A DNA stretch of 64,000 nt, from contig JAKSID010000005.1 in NCBI GenBank assembly GCA_024399035.1, positions 29,081 to 93,080 on the forward strand, in the 5' to 3' direction. Every line of letters begins with the position of its first letter. Positions within the stretch are counted from its first letter, which is position 1. Position numbers and translations under genes: made by a program. This document shows, piece by piece, positions 45,039 to 54,013 of this stretch. Below the pieces are notes generated by a model. That model ran no database searches and was not told the origin of the DNA. It was given only the letters and a program-made list of their open reading frames with translations. The stretch is from Fibrobacter sp. (lineage in GTDB: Bacteria; Fibrobacterota; Fibrobacteria; Fibrobacterales; Fibrobacteraceae).

Positions 45039-46430
45039 CTACTTTTGGATTGCAAATCGAATGGCTTTTTCGCCCTGCACCTGCAGCACGTAAACGCCAT
45101 TGCTCAATCCGCTTAAATCCACCTGAGAACCCGCAGAAACCTTGCCCTTCATCACGGAGCGACCGCGAAGATCTGCCACAAGGTAACCCATGTTGTTACC
45201 AGCACTTACAGAGAAGCTCTTGTTGCCCAAGCCCATACGCACCACAGAAGCCTTGGTGAGCATTACAGGTGCAACAGAAGAGGTAATGGGCTTTTCTGTA
45301 GAAAGGTTGTACAAGAAGTTAAACACGCGCTGGCGAACTTCTACTTCGTATTCTTCGCCATCATCGTAGAATTCATGTTTCATGCCTTCTACAAAGTACG
45401 TCAGGTGTTCCACGTTTTTGGCGGTGAGAACAGAGTCAATCACATAGCTTCCATACAGAGTAGGTGCGTGCAAATCCAAGGCAATAGAAGCCAGGCTTGC
45501 TGCGGTTTCGGGCATAAGATTCTGTAACACTCCAGCCACATTGCTCAAGGGACGGCCCGTCTTGAAATAAACGGTTCCATCATCTGTACCATGGATCAAA
45601 AGAACCGGAGTCTTATTGTCCTTGATCATGTCAATGTTATGAACGGCACCCCAAAGGGCAGCAGCACCATTGGCGCGAGCGTCATAGCCCTTCTCACCAT
45701 ATTCATCAACATCACCAAGCAAAGGTTCCTTGTCGATATAGGTGGGGAAATCATCCTTTGAAGAAGAATAAATGTTTTCAAGGCTAAGAATTGCACCAGC
45801 GCTATTGCCAATCAGATAAATCTTGTTGGGGTCAATGGCCAAGTCTTTTGCCTTGTAGCGGGCATAACGGACCGCAGCACGAATATCCTGAACACCGCGA
45901 TAAACCGTTCTTGCAAAGTCCACGCTATCAATAGTCAGCTGGCAATCCTTATCCGTAACCACTGGGCAAGCCTTACTATCCAAGGTAACACCCAGGCGAT
46001 ATTCCAGGGAGAAAACCACATAGCCACGAGCAGCCAGGGAATCGCAGTAAGTCACAGTCTTCTGGGTCGTATCATCCTTGTGGCCTGCAACGAATGCGCC
46101 GCCGTGGGAAACAATGACCATGGAACGATTTGTTGCCGTATCCTTCTTGGGCATGTAGATATCCACCAAAATGGGCTTTTTTTCGGTGGTGTATTCGTTC
46201 TCGTAAAAATAGGCTACTGTGCCGCTAACTTCGGAGGCTACGGCAAGTTCCAGCAACGAGGTGATTGTATGCTTTGCGCTTAAATAAGGCACATCCTTTG
46301 CAATGGGCCAATCCTTAGTCACCTCATATTCAAACATGGGGTCCTTGTAGCGTTCTGCGCCAAAGGCAAACGACGACAAGGCAAGCAAAAGGGCGCCAAC
46401 AACAGCGGCTCCAAAAAATCGATGGTTCAT
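45039..46430 (-). CDS. Secreted alpha/beta-hydrolase esterase with type IX-like C-terminal domain
   Basis: This 463-residue protein has signal peptide MNHRFFGAAVVGALLLALSS. The hydrolase domain has the oxyanion motif SHGGAFVAG near 108-116, nucleophile elbow GNSAGA near 208-213, LIHGTDDGTVYF with the acid, and a late His (EGMKHEFY). Residues about 395-463 (GYLVADLRGRSVMKGK, LSGLSNGVYVLQVQG) resemble the type IX secretion sorting domain used by Fibrobacter surface enzymes. It may remove acetyl or feruloyl groups from plant polysaccharide; substrate not shown. AGAAGGAG precedes the ATG. Confidence 0.85.
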   Translation of the reverse strand: MNHRFFGAAVVGALLLALSSFAFGAERYKDPMFEYEVTKDWPIAKDVPYLSAKHTITSLLELAVASEVSGTVAYFYENEYTTEKKPILVDIYMPKKDTATNRSMVIVSHGGAFVAGHKDDTTQKTVTYCDSLAARGYVVFSLEYRLGVTLDSKACPVVTDKDCQLTIDSVDFARTVYRGVQDIRAAVRYARYKAKDLAIDPNKIYLIGNSAGAILSLENIYSSSKDDFPTYIDKEPLLGDVDEYGEKGYDARANGAAALWGAVHNIDMIKDNKTPVLLIHGTDDGTVYFKTGRPLSNVAGVLQNLMPETAASLASIALDLHAPTLYGSYVIDSVLTAKNVEHLTYFVEGMKHEFYDDGEEYEVEVRQRVFNFLYNLSTEKPITSSVAPVMLTKASVVRMGLGNKSFSVSAGNNMGYLVADLRGRSVMKGKVSAGSQVDLSGLSNGVYVLQVQGEKAIRFAIQK

Positions 46431-46454
46431 AGAATCTCCTTCTAAAATTCCGAA

Positions 46455-46482
46455 CGGACAATATAGACAAATTTTCTACATT
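46455..46482 (+). promoter_or_regulatory. Promoter of aguB with -10 box close to the ATG
   Basis: CGGACA (46455-46460), 16 bases and TACATT (46477-46482) lie in the 59-bp divergent gap. The -10 ends seven bases before ATG 46490 and no ribosome site is seen, so the transcript may be leaderless. Confidence 0.5.
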
Positions 46483-46489
46483 TTATGGC

Positions 46490-47356
46490 ATGAAGAAAAT
46501 CAAAACCGCTACCCTCCAAGGAAAGTGGACTGGTGATACCAAGTCCAATAATGAATGGTACAAGGCCGAAGCTCTCAAGCTGAAGGGCCAGGGAATTGAC
46601 ATCGTCATTCTCCCCGAAATGTTCCACACACCCTACTTCCCGTTTGAAGAAAATGCCGATTTCTTTGACATGGCCATCGAAAAGGATGATGTCATTGTTA
46701 AGGAATGGCAGGCAATTGCCAAGGAATTGAACGCGGTTGTTGTTTTCCCCTTCTTTGAAAAGCGTGCCCGCGGCATCTATCACAACTCCGCCTTCGTCTT
46801 TGAACGTGACGGAAGCATTGCAGGTCTCTATCGCAAGAGCCACATTCCCGACGATCCCGCTTTCTACGAAAAGTATTACTTCATCCCCGGCGACACCGGC
46901 TTTGAACCCATCAAGACCTCCGCAGGTAAGATTGGCGTTCTCATTTGCTGGGACCAGTGGTTCCCGGAAGCAGCCCGCATTATGAGCCTGAAGGGTGCAG
47001 ACATTTTGATCTACCCCACCGCTATCGGCTGGATGAAATCTGAGCCTAAGGAACTTTACCCGCGTCAGCAGGATAGCTGGGTTACCGTAATGCGCGGCCA
47101 CGCCATTGCAAACCGCACCTTTGTGCTGAGCGCCAACCGCATCGGTACCGAAGGGGAACTGACCTTCTGGGGCACAAGCTTTGTGGCCGCACCCGATGGT
47201 TTCCTCATCAACAAGTGCGAATGCGATTTCCTGGGTGCATCCATTGTGGAAATTGACTTGGGCGAAACCGAATTCAATCGCCGCTGGTGGCCCCACTTCC
47301 GCGATCGTCGCGTCGACTTGTACAGCGACATTCTTAAAATTTGGTGCGAGGACTAA
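46490..47356 (+). CDS. aguB: N-carbamoylputrescine amidase
   Basis: This 288-residue nitrilase-superfamily enzyme has the catalytic Glu in ILPEMFHTPYFP, Lys in YRKSHIPDDP and Cys in VLICWDQWFPEA. It ends in RRWWPHFRDRRVDLY, typical of AguB. It hydrolyses N-carbamoylputrescine to putrescine, CO2 and ammonia. The agmatine deiminase gene starts four bases after its stop, completing the agmatine-to-putrescine route. Confidence 0.94.
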   Translation: MKKIKTATLQGKWTGDTKSNNEWYKAEALKLKGQGIDIVILPEMFHTPYFPFEENADFFDMAIEKDDVIVKEWQAIAKELNAVVVFPFFEKRARGIYHNSAFVFERDGSIAGLYRKSHIPDDPAFYEKYYFIPGDTGFEPIKTSAGKIGVLICWDQWFPEAARIMSLKGADILIYPTAIGWMKSEPKELYPRQQDSWVTVMRGHAIANRTFVLSANRIGTEGELTFWGTSFVAAPDGFLINKCECDFLGASIVEIDLGETEFNRRWWPHFRDRRVDLYSDILKIWCED

Positions 47357-47359
47357 TAT

Positions 47360-48385
47360 ATGGCAACAGCATCTATTCGTTATCCTGCAGAATGGGAAGA
47401 ACAGGCAGCAACATGGCTCGCCTTCCCCCACAACAAAAAGAACTGGTACGGCGAACGCGGCATCAACATCCGCAAGTTCTACATCAACCTGATTCGCACC
47501 ATCAGCGAATTCCAGCCGGTGAACGTACTGGTTCCTTCCAAGAACTTTTTGACCTTCGAAGAGAAGTTTGCCTTGGCAGACCGCCCCTTCCCCGTCAGTG
47601 TCATTTTCCTCAAGACAAACGACATCTGGATTCGCGACTACGGTCCATTCTTTATGAAGAAGGGCGACAAGACTGTGATTTCCGAAACCCAGTTCAACGC
47701 TTGGGGCGCCAAGTTCCCTCCCTGGAACCACGACAATGCCATTCCCGCAACCATCGCAGAAGCGTTCGGCTACAAGATGGACAAGAGCGTTCCCTACATC
47801 TTTGAAGGTGGCGCTATCGAAGTGAATGGCGACGGTCTGGGCATTACCACTCTGGACTGCCTTATCGGCAAGAACCGTAACGCAGACAAGGACCTGACCA
47901 AGGTGATCAAGGCTCTCTGCAACGCATTCGGTCTCAAGTCCTTGCTGATCCTCCCCCACGGCCTTCACGGCGACCATACCGACGGCCACATCGATAACGT
48001 GGCTCGCTTTGTTGCAAAGGATCGCGTGGTCATGTGCTGGGAAGATTCCAAGAAGAGCCCCAACACTCCGATTCTCGCCGAAGCAAAGCACCTTATCGAA
48101 GAATTCATGAAGGCCCACTATGGCAAGAAGGCAAAGGTAGATACCCTGCCGCTTCCTCCCCAGCGCGTTCTGGACGACGGCCAGATTCTTCCGGCAAGCT
48201 ACATGAACTACATTCATGCCAACGGCGCTCTCGTCTTCCCCAAGTACAAGAGCCCGAAAGATGCAATCGCACAGAAGTATTTCGAAAGCGTCTTCCCCAA
48301 GCTGAAGGTGATTGGCATCGACTGCCGCACTGTGATTGAAGAAGGCGGAAGCTTGCACTGCATGAGCAAGCACGAAAGCAAATAG
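47360..48385 (+). CDS. aguA: Agmatine deiminase
   Basis: This 341-residue pentein-fold enzyme has WLAFPHNKKNW, DIWIRDYGPFF, FEGGAIEVNGDG, HGDHTDGHIDN and the catalytic Cys in GGSLHCMSKH (Cys334). It converts agmatine to N-carbamoylputrescine for the enzyme encoded upstream. No arginine decarboxylase gene is in the window. Confidence 0.95.
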   Translation: MATASIRYPAEWEEQAATWLAFPHNKKNWYGERGINIRKFYINLIRTISEFQPVNVLVPSKNFLTFEEKFALADRPFPVSVIFLKTNDIWIRDYGPFFMKKGDKTVISETQFNAWGAKFPPWNHDNAIPATIAEAFGYKMDKSVPYIFEGGAIEVNGDGLGITTLDCLIGKNRNADKDLTKVIKALCNAFGLKSLLILPHGLHGDHTDGHIDNVARFVAKDRVVMCWEDSKKSPNTPILAEAKHLIEEFMKAHYGKKAKVDTLPLPPQRVLDDGQILPASYMNYIHANGALVFPKYKSPKDAIAQKYFESVFPKLKVIGIDCRTVIEEGGSLHCMSKHESK

Positions 48386-48441
48386 CTTTACGCTCTCACG
48401 ACATTTCAAAAGCGAAATTTCGAAAGCGACATTACAAAAAG

Positions 48442-48475
48442 AACCCAGCAACGTAACGTTGTTGGGTTTCTTGTT
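48442..48475 (+). terminator. Bidirectional terminator after aguA
   Basis: AACCCAGCAACGT and ACGTTGTTGGGTT form a long stem with one G-T wobble, preceded by an A-run and followed by TTCTTGTTT. Confidence 0.78.
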
Positions 48476-48493
48476 TAAGCGTAAAGAGTAAAA

Positions 48494-49474
48494 CTATTCA
48501 GCGTCTTTTACGCAACGAACGGAGAGGGCGTTGCCCTTGTCATTATTGCACACGCTAACATCTGCACGGTTGTTGTAGAAGTTCAAACCGAAGGATTCGT
48601 AAGGTTCGTACTCGGTCGAAGACCAGAATGCGGCACGCTTACCTGCGGAGGTGTAGTATTCTTCTTCGGCGTTATAGAAACCTGCGGGAAGAACTGCAAA
48701 GCCTAAAGTATCAGAGCCATTGCCATTGTTGCTCCAACCGCTTGTAGATTTGAGCGGTGCGCCAGCGACCTTTGCTCCACCGACCATTGCAAACAGGGTA
48801 TCCCATTCAGCCTTTGCCGGCAAGTGCCAACCTTCGGGACAAATGCCGCGCACGATTTTTGCAGCATTGCAAGCGCCTTCAACACCGCAGCCCTTACCAG
48901 TGGTAGAGAATACGGCGGCACTATCCATAGCGGCGCTCCACGTATACAGGCGACCATACTTGGCGCAAGAATCCGCACTGCCTCTATAGCAGAAGCTTAC
49001 CGGATCCTGGTCTTCTGTTCTCACGTTATATTCAAAGTTCAAATTTTCAGCCAACCAAATCTGAGAACCGATGGTTACAGTCTTGTAGGTCTTGTTATCG
49101 CGAAGGTCCATCAATGTGTTTGCAACCGGATCGTAACCGCCAACAAGGCTAGAAGAAGATTCTACGGAGTTGCTAGACACTTCTTCGCTGGAAGAAGATT
49201 CAACGACTTCATTGGAACTGCTAGAGACTTCGCTAGAAGAAGATTCGACGGGAACACCAGCTTTTTTGCGGTCAGCGGCCTTGGTCCAGGCACCACCAAC
49301 ACAAATGTAGTAGGCGTCCTTGTCAGTGACTGCGTAAGTCTTGCCATCACGGGCATCCGTACAATTGGGCAAATCGTCTACTGATTTAACGGTCTTAACA
49401 GAATCTAAAAAGTCACAGGCAACAAAAGTCGTTGCAAAGGCAACCGCAAACATTCCGGCCACAAACTTTTTCAT
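48494..49474 (-). CDS. FISUMP-domain lipoprotein with Ser-rich linker
   Basis: This 326-residue lipoprotein has signal MKKFVAGMFAVAFATTFVAC (lipobox FVAC). A small domain (CTDARDGKTYAVTDKDAYYI) is followed by a Ser/Glu/Val linker with repeated SSSS, then a complete FISUMP domain (about 145-326: TVTIGSQIWLAENLNF, YGRLYTWSAAM, ICPEGWHLPAKAEWDTL, ALSVRCVKD). The ATG at 49474 follows GGGAGG; an earlier in-frame ATG lies before that site. Surface display is likely; function unknown. Confidence 0.88.
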   Translation of the reverse strand: MKKFVAGMFAVAFATTFVACDFLDSVKTVKSVDDLPNCTDARDGKTYAVTDKDAYYICVGGAWTKAADRKKAGVPVESSSSEVSSSSNEVVESSSSEEVSSNSVESSSSLVGGYDPVANTLMDLRDNKTYKTVTIGSQIWLAENLNFEYNVRTEDQDPVSFCYRGSADSCAKYGRLYTWSAAMDSAAVFSTTGKGCGVEGACNAAKIVRGICPEGWHLPAKAEWDTLFAMVGGAKVAGAPLKSTSGWSNNGNGSDTLGFAVLPAGFYNAEEEYYTSAGKRAAFWSSTEYEPYESFGLNFYNNRADVSVCNNDKGNALSVRCVKDAE

Positions 49475-49573
49475 AAATCCTCCCTTACTGAAAATTTTGT
49501 GCATAAATTAAAAAATTTATCTAAAACGTGTAAATACACGTCCACAAAAGTTTCATTCAAGAGGCGTCGGTGA

Positions 49574-50692
49574 TTACGATTCCTTGGACTTGTTCTCGCG
49601 CATCTTTGTATGGATGGTATTGATGAATCCGTCCACACCGTACGTACGTAAATCCTGCTGGGCAGAACCGACGGCCACCGCCAACTCGTAGGGTGCACCG
49701 CTCTTGCTGTTGAAATTCTCCAAACTAATTTCAATGGCCTGAATGCAAGAGTTCAGTTCCGCATCATTACGGGTATTCAAAAGCACAATAAATTCATCGC
49801 CAGAATAACGCAGCGGAACACCCACGTCGCCCATGGACTTCTGCAAGACCTTGGCAAGATTCTTTAACGCCTCATCACCGACGGCGTGACCGAACTTCTC
49901 ATTAATTTTTTTAAGTCCCTTCATGTTCAACATCAAGGCATTCACTACAGAATCTCGCCCCTGGACAACAGAAGCCAAGTGATGGTCCAAATAAATTCTG
50001 TTATAAAGTCCGGTCAATCCATCCTTGAAAATCAAGTCCGTTTGCATAGTGGTCAAAACGCCCGCCATAGAAATAGCCAAGCTTGCAGCAATGGTGGAAA
50101 TACCGTAGAACATGGTCTGGGCAAACGTTCCGATCATCAACGGAAACAAGTAAACACCAATGGGGAAAATTCGCAACACGCCATTCTTCGATTTCTTCCA
50201 AAAATAAACGGCAATACTGTCCATGGTAATCAAGTAGTCCACAGCCGTATATAACCAATACCCCCAGTAACGATGATAAGTATTCGTTTCATCAATGCTG
50301 AAAATAAAGGGATAGAACAAGTTGAACAGCACGCCCAAAAGGCCCAGGCCAACAACAACCAGCAAAACATTCATATGCCATTTAGAGATTCCACCACAGG
50401 CATATTTTGTCAGGAAGAACAACCAAAGAAAAGCACAAAGCAAATTGGAAACATACAACCAGCTATCACCAAAAATGGCAATCATACGAAGAATAGGAAT
50501 GTTGATTTTATCAATAGCAAAAAGAAGACAATCCATTCCGCAACTGACCATAGTCAAAATGACCATAGCCAACAAAGCTCGGTTTTCAATGGACGCAGAA
50601 CGCAGCAACCAACGATTGCCCGCTAAAAGCACGGCAACCAAGACAACGCCGAAAATGTCGGCAACAAAAATGCTAGTCAAAGAAGAAACCAT
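49574..50692 (-). CDS. Membrane-bound GGDEF-domain protein
   Basis: This 372-residue protein has about seven N-terminal membrane helices and a C-terminal GGDEF domain beginning DGLTGLYNRIYLDHH. The signature reads YSGDEFIVL, so the first Gly is Ser. The second Gly and the acidic residues remain, and diguanylate cyclase activity is possible but not certain. No RxxD inhibitory site is obvious. The ATG at 50692 has AGAGGG ten bases upstream. A longer frame would run into the murC terminator, which argues against an earlier start. Confidence 0.82.
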   Translation of the reverse strand: MVSSLTSIFVADIFGVVLVAVLLAGNRWLLRSASIENRALLAMVILTMVSCGMDCLLFAIDKINIPILRMIAIFGDSWLYVSNLLCAFLWLFFLTKYACGGISKWHMNVLLVVVGLGLLGVLFNLFYPFIFSIDETNTYHRYWGYWLYTAVDYLITMDSIAVYFWKKSKNGVLRIFPIGVYLFPLMIGTFAQTMFYGISTIAASLAISMAGVLTTMQTDLIFKDGLTGLYNRIYLDHHLASVVQGRDSVVNALMLNMKGLKKINEKFGHAVGDEALKNLAKVLQKSMGDVGVPLRYSGDEFIVLLNTRNDAELNSCIQAIEISLENFNSKSGAPYELAVAVGSAQQDLRTYGVDGFINTIHTKMRENKSKES

Positions 50693-50754
50693 ACAATCAA
50701 AACCCTCTACATTTAATATAAACTTCAATCCGCTAAAAAGCAGACAACAAAACA

Positions 50755-50787
50755 AAAGCCCCGCCATTTTCGTGTTAATGACGGGGT
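50755..50787 (-). terminator. Terminator of murC
   Basis: On the minus strand CCCCGTCAT and ATGGCGGGG pair around a loop with one wobble and are followed by CTTTTGTTTTG. It lies 25 bases after the murC stop. Confidence 0.72.
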
Positions 50788-50811
50788 ATTTCGTGTAAAA
50801 AATAGCTTTCG

Positions 50812-52245
50812 CTACTTATTTTCCAGCAGTTTTTGAACGCTCTGGGCGAACTTTTCTAGGCTGGGGTCGCGGGCGCCCATCAGGAGGATGGTATCACCGG
50901 GTTTGGCGTCGGCGACCATAGCGCGGGCACATTCATCGCGCTTTTCGATGTAGCGGGCATCTGCGCCAAGGGCCACCAGGTCGTTGGCCAGATCACCTGC
51001 AGAAATGTCGCGAGTAACCGTTCCACCAGCGTAGTAGATTTCGCTGAAGTACATAGTGTCGGCGGCACGTTCCCCTTCTGCGGAGGCTGCGTCGGAACCG
51101 CGCAGAGCCTTATTAATGAATTCAACCAGATCGTTACGGAGGAATCGAGTAGGTCCGAAACCATGGGGCTGGAACCAGGCCAGAACGCGGCCCTTGGTAA
51201 AGGCCTGGGCGCTCAGGATACTTGCAGAAATCTTTGCAGGATTGTGGGCAAAGTCATCCACCAAGGTAACACCATTGAAGGTTCCCAGAATCTGATGACG
51301 GCGGAACACGCCCGGGAAGGAGCTGAGGGCGTCCGCGCAAGTCCTCAGACTTACGCCGGCCTGCAACGCGGCAGCGGTTGCAGCCAGGGCATTTTCCATA
51401 TTGTGGCGGCCCGGCATAGGCACTGTAAACTTCACCAGTTCATTATTGTGACGGCAACGGAAAATAATGTTCGGGCCATCCGTACGGAAGTCAATGCCCT
51501 GGACGCCCACATAGCTTTCAGTACCGAAGTCGTTGTGACGATCCTGACTGAAAGGCTTTGCCAGCGGGTGAGCGTCATTCACAATCAGAGTCTTGCCGTT
51601 GTTCAAAATGTTGCTGCGGAACTTGCCGAAGATTTCCTGCAGTTCGCTCATTTCCTTGTGGTCCTTGTCCACGTTAAGAATGAGGCCTACTTCAGGTTCG
51701 TAACGGACCAAAGTTCCATCGCTTTCGTCAGCTTCAACCACCAGCCATTCGCCAGAACCGCTGACAGCGTTACCAATCTTGCCTTCCTTCTGCAGGTTCA
51801 CAAGGCCAGCGCCAGTCATGACAGAAGGCTGCAAACCGGCGTACTGCAGAATGTGGTAAATCATGGCAGTCACCGTGGACTTGCCGCTGGTACCGCTGAC
51901 CGCAATGGTCTTTGCTTCCTTGGAAATCTTGGCCAGCATTTCGCTGCGGTGCATCACCTTCACACCAAGTTCCTTGGCACGCTTCAAATCCGGATTGGAA
52001 TCTTCGATGGCGGTGCTGACCACAACGGCGGTCAAGTCTGCGGAAACACCGGAACCATCCTGGGCAAAGCACTTGATACCGCATTCTTCCAGTTGTTCCA
52101 TGACGCGGGGCTTCTCGCAGTTGCCAGCAAGATATTCACCAAACTGACGGTCGGAACCGCGAACTTCAACACCGCGGCCAACCAAGTACTGGCCAATGGC
52201 ACTCATGCCAACACCAGCAACACCGATAAAAAAGTAAGAAGACAT
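50812..52245 (-). CDS. murC: UDP-N-acetylmuramate--L-alanine ligase
   Basis: This 477-residue Mur ligase starts YFFIGVAGVGMSAIGQYLVG. It has the ATP loop SGTSGKSTVTAM, VVEADESDGTLVRYEP, NVDKDH and a C-terminal domain with LVDDFAHNPAKI and PHGFGPTRF. The variant PHGFGPTR differs from the more usual PHRYTR of enteric MurC, so a MurC-like recycling ligase (Mpl) is a lesser alternative. It is alone, away from a dcw cluster. Confidence 0.88.
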   Translation of the reverse strand: MSSYFFIGVAGVGMSAIGQYLVGRGVEVRGSDRQFGEYLAGNCEKPRVMEQLEECGIKCFAQDGSGVSADLTAVVVSTAIEDSNPDLKRAKELGVKVMHRSEMLAKISKEAKTIAVSGTSGKSTVTAMIYHILQYAGLQPSVMTGAGLVNLQKEGKIGNAVSGSGEWLVVEADESDGTLVRYEPEVGLILNVDKDHKEMSELQEIFGKFRSNILNNGKTLIVNDAHPLAKPFSQDRHNDFGTESYVGVQGIDFRTDGPNIIFRCRHNNELVKFTVPMPGRHNMENALAATAAALQAGVSLRTCADALSSFPGVFRRHQILGTFNGVTLVDDFAHNPAKISASILSAQAFTKGRVLAWFQPHGFGPTRFLRNDLVEFINKALRGSDAASAEGERAADTMYFSEIYYAGGTVTRDISAGDLANDLVALGADARYIEKRDECARAMVADAKPGDTILLMGARDPSLEKFAQSVQKLLENK

Positions 52246-52247
52246 AA

Positions 52248-52699
52248 TAATTGATGATTGACAATTGAAAATTGATGATTATTTTCGGGAAAGAGAATCT
52301 TTTGACGTTTTAATTATTTTCGTAAGTATTTTCACCAACGATTCATTTTCCTTATACACTTCATTAAACCTTTCTTCATCAACAAATGAAGTTTCTTTTA
52401 GAAGCTCTAACCAATATTCAGTTTCTGAAGCTTCCTTTAAAGCGATTGACATTTTAGATATAAAGTCCGCTTTACTTTGTCCCTGAACAGCTTCCCGGAC
52501 ATTCGCCCCAATACTCGTTCCTGATCGCAGAACCTGTTTTGACAAAACATATTCTTGCTTTTCTTTTGTAAGATAAACATACAGATGAACGATTAAAATT
52601 GCAAAAGCCTTACTTTTATCAAGAATTAAATTATCCGATTTCATAAGTAATTTCCTTTTGACAATCAATTATCAATCATCCATCTTCAATCATCAATTA
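52248..52699. mobile_element. Small unit with 14-bp inverted repeats carrying a four-helix-bundle gene
   Basis: TAATTGATGATTGA (52248-52261) and its exact complement TCAATCATCAATTA (52686-52699) bound a 452-bp AT-rich segment that contains one gene. Further degenerate copies of TTGATNATTGA lie just inside each end. The left end begins two bases after the murC start codon and the right end supplies the rluD stop codon. No transposase is present, so movement would need outside help. Confidence 0.6.
52279..52644 (-). CDS. Four-helix-bundle protein (23S rRNA intervening-sequence type)
   Basis: This 121-residue protein starts MKSDNLILDKSKAFAILIVH. It contains VLSKQVLRSGTSIGANVREA, QSKADFISKMSIALKEASET and EYWLELL, the conserved phrases of the TIGR02436 four-helix-bundle family. 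Some members are encoded in intervening sequences of 23S rRNA genes, and others are free. The function is unknown. The ATG at 52644 is chosen because it starts the family-conserved part. The gene is clearly more AT-rich than murC and rluD beside it. Confidence 0.87.
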   Translation of the reverse strand: MKSDNLILDKSKAFAILIVHLYVYLTKEKQEYVLSKQVLRSGTSIGANVREAVQGQSKADFISKMSIALKEASETEYWLELLKETSFVDEERFNEVYKENESLVKILTKIIKTSKDSLSRK

Positions 52700-53986
52700 T
52701 AAAAGATCAGGATCGATGGTAGGTTCGTAACCGGGTTCTACGAAGTCTTCGGCGGCAACGCCCTTGCGACGGGCAGCCTTCATCTGCTTGATGAGCTTGC
52801 GTTCGGCAGCCTTGGCCTTACGGGCAGCGGCACGTTCCTTACGTTCAGCAAAACGCTGGGCACGAGTCTTACGTTCCTTATAAGGAGCAGCTTCTTCCGG
52901 AGTGATGGCCAGAATTTCGTCGCTTTCGTATTCGTCTTCAAAATCATCGCCTTCGTCGTAGAAACGCATTTCCGGATCCAGTTCGTGGAATGCGGTTTCA
53001 TCGTCATCAAACTTGGGAGCATCTTCCGGGCATTCCTTCTTCAAAAGCTTCAGCACCTTGTCGAAAGGCTTTTCCAGAGGAACCTTGAACTTCATCTTCT
53101 TGCCGGTAGTCGGGTGAATCAGTTCAATCTTCACAGCCTGCAGCAACTGGGCCGGAGCGATTTCCAGAACCTGTTCTGCATATTCGCGCATCAAGGGAGA
53201 CACGCGGTTCAGGCAACCTTCGCGACCATCGTACAAGGGATCGCCCACCACAGGGTGGCCCATGTAACGGCTATGCACACGAATCTGGTGAGTACGGCCA
53301 GATTCCAGCTGCAATTCCAGAAGGGTTGCAAAGTTAAAGAACTTCTTGGCAGTATAATGGGTACGGCTTTCCTTGCCGCCATTGACCACAGCCATCTTCA
53401 AACGGTTCTTGGGGTTACGACCGATGGGCGCGTCGATGGCTCCTTCCAAGTCTCGAACGTGGCCCCACACCAAGGCATTGTAAGTACGATGCAGAGTACG
53501 AGTTTCCAGCTGGTGAGCCAAGTGACGGTGGGCGTTATCATTCTTTGCCACCACCATCAAACCCGGAGTATCCTTATCCAAACGATGGACAATACCCGGA
53601 CGGAGCGCGCCATTCACGGTAGAAAGATTTTCCTTGAAGTGGTACAGCAAGCCATTGGCCAAGGTTCCGTCCTTAACGCCATTACCCGGATGCACCACCA
53701 GGTTGCGGGGCTTGTTGATGACCACAATATCGTCATCTTCGTAAACGATGTCCAGAGGAATATCCTGGGGTTCCAAGGTGCTGGCTTCCTTTTCGGGAAC
53801 TTCACCGCAAACCACCACCATACCGGTTTCAACGCGGAAGTTCTTGGGAGTGGCAACCCCACCCACCTTCACTTCGCCCGCAGCAATCATCTTCTGCACA
53901 TCGGTACGGGAAACATTCTCAAGAACGCCAACAAGGAACTTGTCGATACGTTCACCATTCTTCTTTTCGTCTACAAGATAATTCAT
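52697..53986 (-). CDS. rluD: RluD-type 23S rRNA pseudouridine synthase with charged C-terminal extension
   Basis: This 429-residue protein has an N-terminal S4 RNA-binding domain (about 10-60, RIDKFLVGVLENVSRTDVQK). The RluA-family catalytic domain carries PGIVHRLDKDTPGLMVVAK (catalytic Asp in HRLDKDT), ARTLHRTYNALVWG and SGRTHQIRVHSRYMGHPVVG. Residues about 325-429 form an unusual acidic then Lys/Arg/Ala-rich tail (KERKTRAQRFAERKERAAAR) not found in E. coli RluD. RluC- or RluA-type specificity cannot be excluded. The stop codon lies in the inverted repeat of the adjacent small element. Confidence 0.88.
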   Translation of the reverse strand: MNYLVDEKKNGERIDKFLVGVLENVSRTDVQKMIAAGEVKVGGVATPKNFRVETGMVVVCGEVPEKEASTLEPQDIPLDIVYEDDDIVVINKPRNLVVHPGNGVKDGTLANGLLYHFKENLSTVNGALRPGIVHRLDKDTPGLMVVAKNDNAHRHLAHQLETRTLHRTYNALVWGHVRDLEGAIDAPIGRNPKNRLKMAVVNGGKESRTHYTAKKFFNFATLLELQLESGRTHQIRVHSRYMGHPVVGDPLYDGREGCLNRVSPLMREYAEQVLEIAPAQLLQAVKIELIHPTTGKKMKFKVPLEKPFDKVLKLLKKECPEDAPKFDDDETAFHELDPEMRFYDEGDDFEDEYESDEILAITPEEAAPYKERKTRAQRFAERKERAAARKAKAAERKLIKQMKAARRKGVAAEDFVEPGYEPTIDPDLL

Positions 53987-54013
53987 ACGTGGCGAAAGAT
54001 AGAAAATCAACAA

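Noticed and set aside
46442..48451. A 669-codon open frame antisense to aguB and aguA
   Set aside because: It is the mirror of two well-supported enzymes with high third-position GC. It has no family features, signal or ribosome site.
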